From NCBI GenBank assembly GCA_023485825.1, contig JAMCZF010000010.1:1-18355 (forward strand): a stretch of DNA of 18,355 nt. The letters run 5' to 3'. Below, piece after piece: positions 14,938 through 18,355 of the stretch (position 1 is its first letter; each line of letters begins with the position of its first letter). A program made the position numbers and the translations under genes. Below the pieces are notes generated by a model. That model saw only the letters and a list, made by a program, of their open reading frames with translations, was not told the origin of the DNA and ran no database searches. Source of the DNA: Candidatus Martarchaeota archaeon (GTDB taxonomy: Archaea; Micrarchaeota; Micrarchaeia; Micrarchaeales; CABMGC01).

Positions 14938-15762
14938 ATGGACGAGCAAACGATAATGTACCTTGGATTCTCAGCCATATCAATATTCATGCTTTTCATA
15001 GGCGGATCTAACTTCGGGCCCTTCGCAATACTGGTCGACGTCATCGCACTCGCCACAGTGGCGATGATACTGACCCTCAATTACGCCGACTTCATGCTAT
15101 TCCCCGCTGTCATGAGCATGCTCGGCATAAAGGTCATGCTCTCAAAGAACGATACCGTGCCAAAGGAGCAGAACCGCGTCGTGAGGTACACCAACGGCCT
15201 ATACTACGCGACCGGGTACCTCACTGCAAACATATACAAGTACGTGTTCCACGAGGAGGCGATAGTGCAGTCGGACGACCAGATAATGATTGAAGCGCCT
15301 GGCAAGTGGGAGCGCATCGTCATGAACATCGACTTCCCGTTCAAGTTCAACGTCATCTCGAATCCGAAGGACATACAGAAGTACAGGGAGGATCTTGAGG
15401 GGAGGCGCGGCTTCTACGAGTTCCAGATATCCAAGGAGTCGCAGCGCGAAAATCCGAGCGCCATGACCTTGCAGGAGCTGCAGAGGAAGATGAACGTGCT
15501 GCAGGCGAGGATAGACAGGATATCCTCCGGGGAGCTCCCGCTGAACAGCATAATGTACATCGAGACAACCGCCGTCGGGGTGAGCGACAAGGCCGCTGCA
15601 GATGCGCTCACCATGCAGCTTTCAAGGCTCGAGACCATGTTCAGCTCAATGGATATGGCGGTCACGAGAGTCGCCGGCAGGGAGGTGCACACCCTGTACA
15701 AGTTCAACTATATGCTATACGAGAACCAGTTGATGCAGAAGCTTTTCGACCTCCAGTCATGA
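14938..15762 (+). CDS. Two-TM protein with VirB4-N-terminal-like domain, copy 2 (no ATPase)
   Basis: 274 aa, a paralog of the previous gene with the same plan. Two TM helices lie at about 7-23 and 28-47. YADFMLFPAVMSMLG matches the copy-1 post-TM step, and VVRYTNGLYYATGYLTANIY aligns with VVVREEDGIYASSFVTIPLY. A motif AVGVSDKAAADAL aligns with AFGTNDEEASAIA. Between them is a segment read as VirB4-like: MNIDFPFKFNVISNPKD, then a helical pair with LQRKMNVLQARIDRISSGE. The end is VTRVAGREVHTLYKFNY. No P-loop is present. ATG 14938 is 10 nt after the copy-1 stop. Probably membrane-attached with the domain in the cytoplasm. Confidence 0.84.
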   Translation: MDEQTIMYLGFSAISIFMLFIGGSNFGPFAILVDVIALATVAMILTLNYADFMLFPAVMSMLGIKVMLSKNDTVPKEQNRVVRYTNGLYYATGYLTANIYKYVFHEEAIVQSDDQIMIEAPGKWERIVMNIDFPFKFNVISNPKDIQKYREDLEGRRGFYEFQISKESQRENPSAMTLQELQRKMNVLQARIDRISSGELPLNSIMYIETTAVGVSDKAAADALTMQLSRLETMFSSMDMAVTRVAGREVHTLYKFNYMLYENQLMQKLFDLQS

Positions 15763-15804
15763 GCCGTTCGCCGCCCCTGAGCCATTCGCAATGCTGCATG
15801 GCAA

Positions 15805-15839
15805 ACCAGCGGCTTCAACCGCGGTATGAATGCGAATGC
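15805..15839 (+). repeat. IS605/TnpB-end-like hairpin, copy 1
   Basis: ACC(A)GCGG-CTTCAA-CCGCGGT forms a 7-bp stem with one bulged A (15805-15825). It is followed by ATGAATGCGAATGC (15826-15839). The loop CTTCAA and the downstream ATGAATGCGAA are shared with the copy at 18219, while the stem bases differ and still pair. The form resembles the 3' hairpin of IS200/IS605-type (tnpB) elements, but no tnpB precedes it: the H-type gene ends 42 nt upstream. Probably a relic or a miniature element. Confidence 0.5.
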
Positions 15840-15893
15840 CCTGTACACACATAGGAATGCATATAAAAATTTACAGCAATATAAGTGCATGAC

Positions 15894-15904
15894 CTATATA
15901 AAAG
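15894..15904 (+). promoter_or_regulatory. TATA box candidates before the 428-aa gene
   Basis: CTATATAAAAG is the strongest of three TATA-like boxes in this AT-rich stretch (others: ATATAAAAAT at 15861 and ATATAAG near 15880). It would start transcription near 15925, giving a leader of about 55 nt, unlike the leaderless genes upstream. Confidence 0.5.
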
Positions 15905-15979
15905 CCTGCAAATTTCAGGATTTACCCAGACAAAAAGAGGCAGTCCGAGATAGGCGAGAGGCATTGGGCGTGAGCAAAC

Positions 15980-17266
15980 ATGGTCAAATGGCATAGGAAA
16001 CACAGACCGGTGCCGCCGCAGCCCAGCAACCAGGTACACCCTGCAATACTCGCGCAGCGCGGCACAGCGGCACATGCACATGCGGACCCCTCCAGAACCC
16101 AGGTAACCGACAGGCTTGCGCAGATGCGCCAGGACGAGAACCCCGCGGCGCACGGGATAACTGGAAGCATGCTCGCAAATCCCAGGTTTGTGGCTGCATT
16201 CATAAGCGCAGCGAAGCTGGCCAACAAGGTCGCTAGTTTCAAGGAGATATCGCCCGACAGCACAGTACCAGTAAAAGTGAAATTCAGGAGACAGGAGTAT
16301 GAAACCACCATGCGCTCCGTAATGGATATAGCACGCGCGCAGATTCCTAATATAATCTCACGGTCCGACGCAAAACTTTATATTGCAAGAAACAGTTGGG
16401 TTAAGAGTTGGTCCCTGGAGAGGTTCCTGCCCCCCGCCTGGCTGTGGGATGTGCCCCTGGATGGGTTTGTCAAGCCGACCATCGGCATAGTCAATGGCCT
16501 ATACCGGATGATCAAACACACCCCGCAGCAGGCCGCAGATGACGCTAGAGTCAGGGCACGGGTGATGATGTCAATGTCAGCGCAGCATAACTCTGCCATG
16601 GCACTCGACATCTCCATGGATATCGCAAAGAGGCATGGTCTCCAGGACATTGAGCAGGAAGCCGCGTTAAAGAAGTTTGGAATCTTGCTCAAGGAAGGCA
16701 GGAACAGCGCGGCGTGGGGAATACTGGTAAGCCACAGACTAACATTGGAGAAGCCAGGGCATATCATTTTTGGCTCCAGGGCGTACGATGCAGTTATGTC
16801 CACGTACACAGATATGATATTGCGCAGGAAGTATGACATGGCCGATAGACTGGCGAGAGACTACGGAATCCCGGGCGCGAAGACGCACGAGATGCAACTT
16901 ATGGCATTTTCAGAGCTTCTGTCCCTGGAAGGCGTGCCAGAGGAGAGACTAAAGCCCGAGTATAAGCATGTGGGCGCAGTCGCATACAAAAACGCATACG
17001 CTCTGGCCAAGAGATGTCGGCTCTCGGGCAACGAGAGCCTGTCAAGGGTAGTCCCTGACAGGAATGTTCTATACGACAGCCGCGCCGAAAAGCTTTCACA
17101 CACTATCGCAAGGATATTCGAGGACCTGGACAGTAAGAACCTGTATTATCCGATGGAGAGAATAATCCGCACATATGGCAAACTCATGGAGAAATACGAA
17201 GGCAATGCCATTGCGTATTACCTTGATAAAGTCAAACGTGTCAAGGGCCGGCCCCCGTTGCCCTGA
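15980..17266 (+). CDS. 428-aa helical soluble protein, unknown function
   Basis: Not recognised. The N-terminal 45 residues are Pro/His/Gln-rich and probably disordered (HRPVPPQPSNQVHPAI). The rest is predominantly helical and charged, with no TM segment, P-loop or obvious catalytic motif. The middle has two successive helical-repeat-like stretches (AMALDISMDIAKRHGLQDIE; DMADRLARDYGIPGA), reminiscent of TPR-like superhelices but without a clean repeat. The C-terminus is basic (DKVKRVKGRPPLP). ATG 15980 has GTGAG 5 nt upstream. It has its own TATA box and converges on the next gene with a 15-nt gap. It lies between two IS605-end-like hairpins, so a mobile origin is possible. Confidence 0.78.
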   Translation: MVKWHRKHRPVPPQPSNQVHPAILAQRGTAAHAHADPSRTQVTDRLAQMRQDENPAAHGITGSMLANPRFVAAFISAAKLANKVASFKEISPDSTVPVKVKFRRQEYETTMRSVMDIARAQIPNIISRSDAKLYIARNSWVKSWSLERFLPPAWLWDVPLDGFVKPTIGIVNGLYRMIKHTPQQAADDARVRARVMMSMSAQHNSAMALDISMDIAKRHGLQDIEQEAALKKFGILLKEGRNSAAWGILVSHRLTLEKPGHIIFGSRAYDAVMSTYTDMILRRKYDMADRLARDYGIPGAKTHEMQLMAFSELLSLEGVPEERLKPEYKHVGAVAYKNAYALAKRCRLSGNESLSRVVPDRNVLYDSRAEKLSHTIARIFEDLDSKNLYYPMERIIRTYGKLMEKYEGNAIAYYLDKVKRVKGRPPLP

Positions 17267-17281
17267 AACAAGCGGCCGCCA

Positions 17282-17998
17282 TCAGATTTCTTGGCCTTTC
17301 ATGAGCATTCTCCTGGCTAAAAACCACGGCTCCCCGTCATCATGGTAATGCTTTATCCTTTTGCCCGTAAGGAGGGGATCACCTCTGCGGTATGCCGGAC
17401 TTCTCGGCTCATTCCCAAACCTCCTCTTGTAAACCTTCCTGAAGGGCCACTCCCAGATAATATTGACATTGTTTGTCACTTTTGCAAATTGGGGTTCCAC
17501 CTTCAATAGGGATTTCCGCAGCATCCATCTCAATCCTAAGAGCACGCCGGCGCCTGCGGCTATCTCAAGAAACATGCCCAGGGCCTGCGGATGTACCTTG
17601 CTCTCGATATCTCCCAGCTTGTGCCACTTGCGGAGACGCACATCATCTATCGCCTCCTTGGCGATTCCAACGTCTGTTTTCGCATCGGAAACGGCCTCAT
17701 TGGCCAGGTTCCTGATAGGGCTGCGCGGTGCGCCATTCTTCAGCGCCGGCGGAATGTAGAATGCAGGGATATTGTTCTGCCGGTCTGCTGAGACCGCTAG
17801 GGACGTCCCTCCGGGCACCGCGCCGGGGAAGGCATCCCTATGCTCCTGGAAGTAGCCTTGCCTTGCTTCTACAACAAACGCAGTGCGCCTCTCCGGATCC
17901 TGTGCACGGGCGCGCGCCGGGCCAAATGCCCCAAGCGCCGCTATCGACACGGCAGCCGCTAACGCAATCCTCCCGGAAGCCCTCTGCAGGCCCTTCAT
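17282..17998 (-). CDS. 238-aa secreted/membrane-anchored protein, unknown function
   Basis: The N-terminus is a Sec-type signal peptide: MKGLQRASGRIALAAAVSIA, then ALGAFGPARARA before QDPE. An exported region of about 110 residues follows. One TM helix lies around residues 147-167 (ALGMFLEIAAGAGVLLGLRW), then a basic Arg/Lys-rich tail (FRKVYKRRFGNEP) that should be cytoplasmic, so it is a type I membrane protein. ATG 17998 is the first ATG after the TATA box near 18075 and starts the signal peptide. Its SD is poor because GGAG directly abuts the ATG. Longer readings to 18172 would start upstream of that TATA box. No family is recognised. It is convergent with the 428-aa gene. Confidence 0.7.
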   Translation of the reverse strand: MKGLQRASGRIALAAAVSIAALGAFGPARARAQDPERRTAFVVEARQGYFQEHRDAFPGAVPGGTSLAVSADRQNNIPAFYIPPALKNGAPRSPIRNLANEAVSDAKTDVGIAKEAIDDVRLRKWHKLGDIESKVHPQALGMFLEIAAGAGVLLGLRWMLRKSLLKVEPQFAKVTNNVNIIWEWPFRKVYKRRFGNEPRSPAYRRGDPLLTGKRIKHYHDDGEPWFLARRMLMKGQEI

Positions 17999-18068
17999 CT
18001 CCTGGATTCTTTGGCCTTCGTCTCCGCGTACAGCCTTCGTGCTCCTCAGTAAATCCCCCGCTGATCTG

Positions 18069-18080
18069 TTTATAATGCGC
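18069..18080 (-). promoter_or_regulatory. TATA box of the 238-aa gene
   Basis: On the minus strand this region reads CATTATAAACAG, with a second box (ATATATAT) some 15 nt further upstream. Initiation near 18049 gives a leader of about 50 nt before ATG 17998. Confidence 0.45.
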
Positions 18081-18218
18081 CTTTTGTGATATATATTGAT
18101 TGTCATCGAGTATGGCAACTGCCAAATTCCACATTTCCGCATGAATGCCGTGGCGGATACTGCCCCTTCCAATTGGGTCGTTTTCCTTTCAAATCTTACA
18201 AGAAGTCATAGCAGAAAG

Positions 18219-18254
18219 CCCACGATCTTCAATCGTGGGATGAATGCGAAATGC
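18219..18254 (+). repeat. IS605/TnpB-end-like hairpin, copy 2
   Basis: CCCACGAT-CTTCA-ATCGTGGG is a perfect 8-bp stem (18219-18239) preceded by GCAGAAAG and followed by ATGAATGCGAAATGC (18240-18254). This is the form typical of the 3' hairpin (reRNA/omegaRNA end) of archaeal IS200/IS605 tnpB elements. It has the same orientation and tail as the copy at 15805. No tnpB lies upstream on this strand. It is either the relic end of a lost element or the left end of an element continuing past the window. Confidence 0.6.
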
Positions 18255-18259
18255 ATGGA

Positions 18260-18267
18260 TTTATAAT
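18260..18267 (+). promoter_or_regulatory. TATA box before the 3'-truncated ORF
   Basis: TTTATAAT predicts initiation near 18290, about 10 nt before ATG 18301, with GTGA (18292-18295) as a possible SD. Confidence 0.45.
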
Positions 18268-18300
18268 TGTAATCAGGTATATCATATGGCAGTGAAGTAA

Positions 18301-18355
18301 ATGAAATTAACCCAGGTTGTAAAGATAGAGGGCAATTATGAAGTATTGGACAATC
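18301..18355 (+). CDS. 3'-truncated ORF, possibly TnpB-like
   Basis: Eighteen codons are visible before the window ends (MKLTQVVKIEGNYEVLDN). It has a TATA box, an SD-like GTGA and an ATG, so it is probably a real start. A short basic/beta N-terminus of this type occurs in TnpB/OrfB proteins, and the hairpin just upstream fits an IS605 context, but 18 residues cannot establish the family. Confidence 0.4.
   Translation, partial: MKLTQVVKIEGNYEVLDN

Noticed and set aside
15980..17266. 428-aa protein as a relaxase or replication protein
   Set aside because: No HUH motif, catalytic Tyr context or P-loop is visible.
17999..18172. N-terminal extension of the 238-aa secreted protein to 296 aa
   Set aside because: It would start upstream of the TATA boxes and bury the signal peptide; no SD is seen there.
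18219..18239. Copy-2 hairpin as a simple transcription terminator
   Set aside because: No T run follows, and the conserved loop and tail are shared with copy 1, which fits an element end better.
1..18355. CRISPR array
   Set aside because: No regularly spaced direct repeats were seen anywhere in the window.

Overview
The window is archaeal. The evidence is a spc-type ribosomal protein cluster containing the archaeal/eukaryotic-only proteins eL32 and eL19, a tRNA-His gene without an encoded CCA, TATA-box promoters placed 22-28 nt before starts, a KaiC-like ATPase, and frequent ATA and AGG codons. A DPANN/Micrarchaeota-like host is possible, but that is an inference and was not tested here.

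Layout. (1) 1-2508, + strand: uL6 (5' truncated by the window edge), eL32, eL19, uL18 and uS5, tightly packed. uL30, uL15 and SecY, which usually follow uS5, are not here. A tRNA-His(GTG) with its own TATA box comes next instead. (2) 2828-4668, - strand: a two-gene unit of a single-domain KaiC/RadA-type ATPase and a 370-aa protein that looks like two diverged V4R-type domains. It has its own TATA box. (3) 4669-4965: a divergent intergenic region with an RNA hairpin and a possible 35-aa membrane peptide. (4) 4966-6455: two separately promoted small membrane proteins of unknown function. (5) 6545-14050: six tandem polytopic membrane proteins, joined by overlaps or very short gaps. All six share one architecture and sequence signature, so they are a paralogous array, VirB6/TrbL-like in general form. 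(6) 14100-15762: two further paralogs of each other, each with two TM helices plus a soluble domain resembling the N-terminal, motor-less part of VirB4-type proteins. (7) 15763-18300: two convergent genes of unknown function (a helical soluble protein and a secreted or membrane-anchored protein). They lie between two direct-orientation hairpins resembling IS200/IS605 (TnpB-type) ends. A truncated ORF starts at 18301.

Interpretation. Regions 4-6 look like an undescribed archaeal envelope-spanning apparatus related to type IV secretion or DNA-exchange machines. It would have a six-fold expansion of the VirB6-like channel component and two VirB4-N-domain-like proteins. No VirB4/VirD4 motor ATPase is encoded in the window. 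The only P-loop ATPase is the divergently transcribed KaiC-like protein, and linking it to the apparatus is speculation. The shared signatures were read directly from the sequence. The VirB6, VirB4 and V4R assignments rest on recalled family features and need profile searches.
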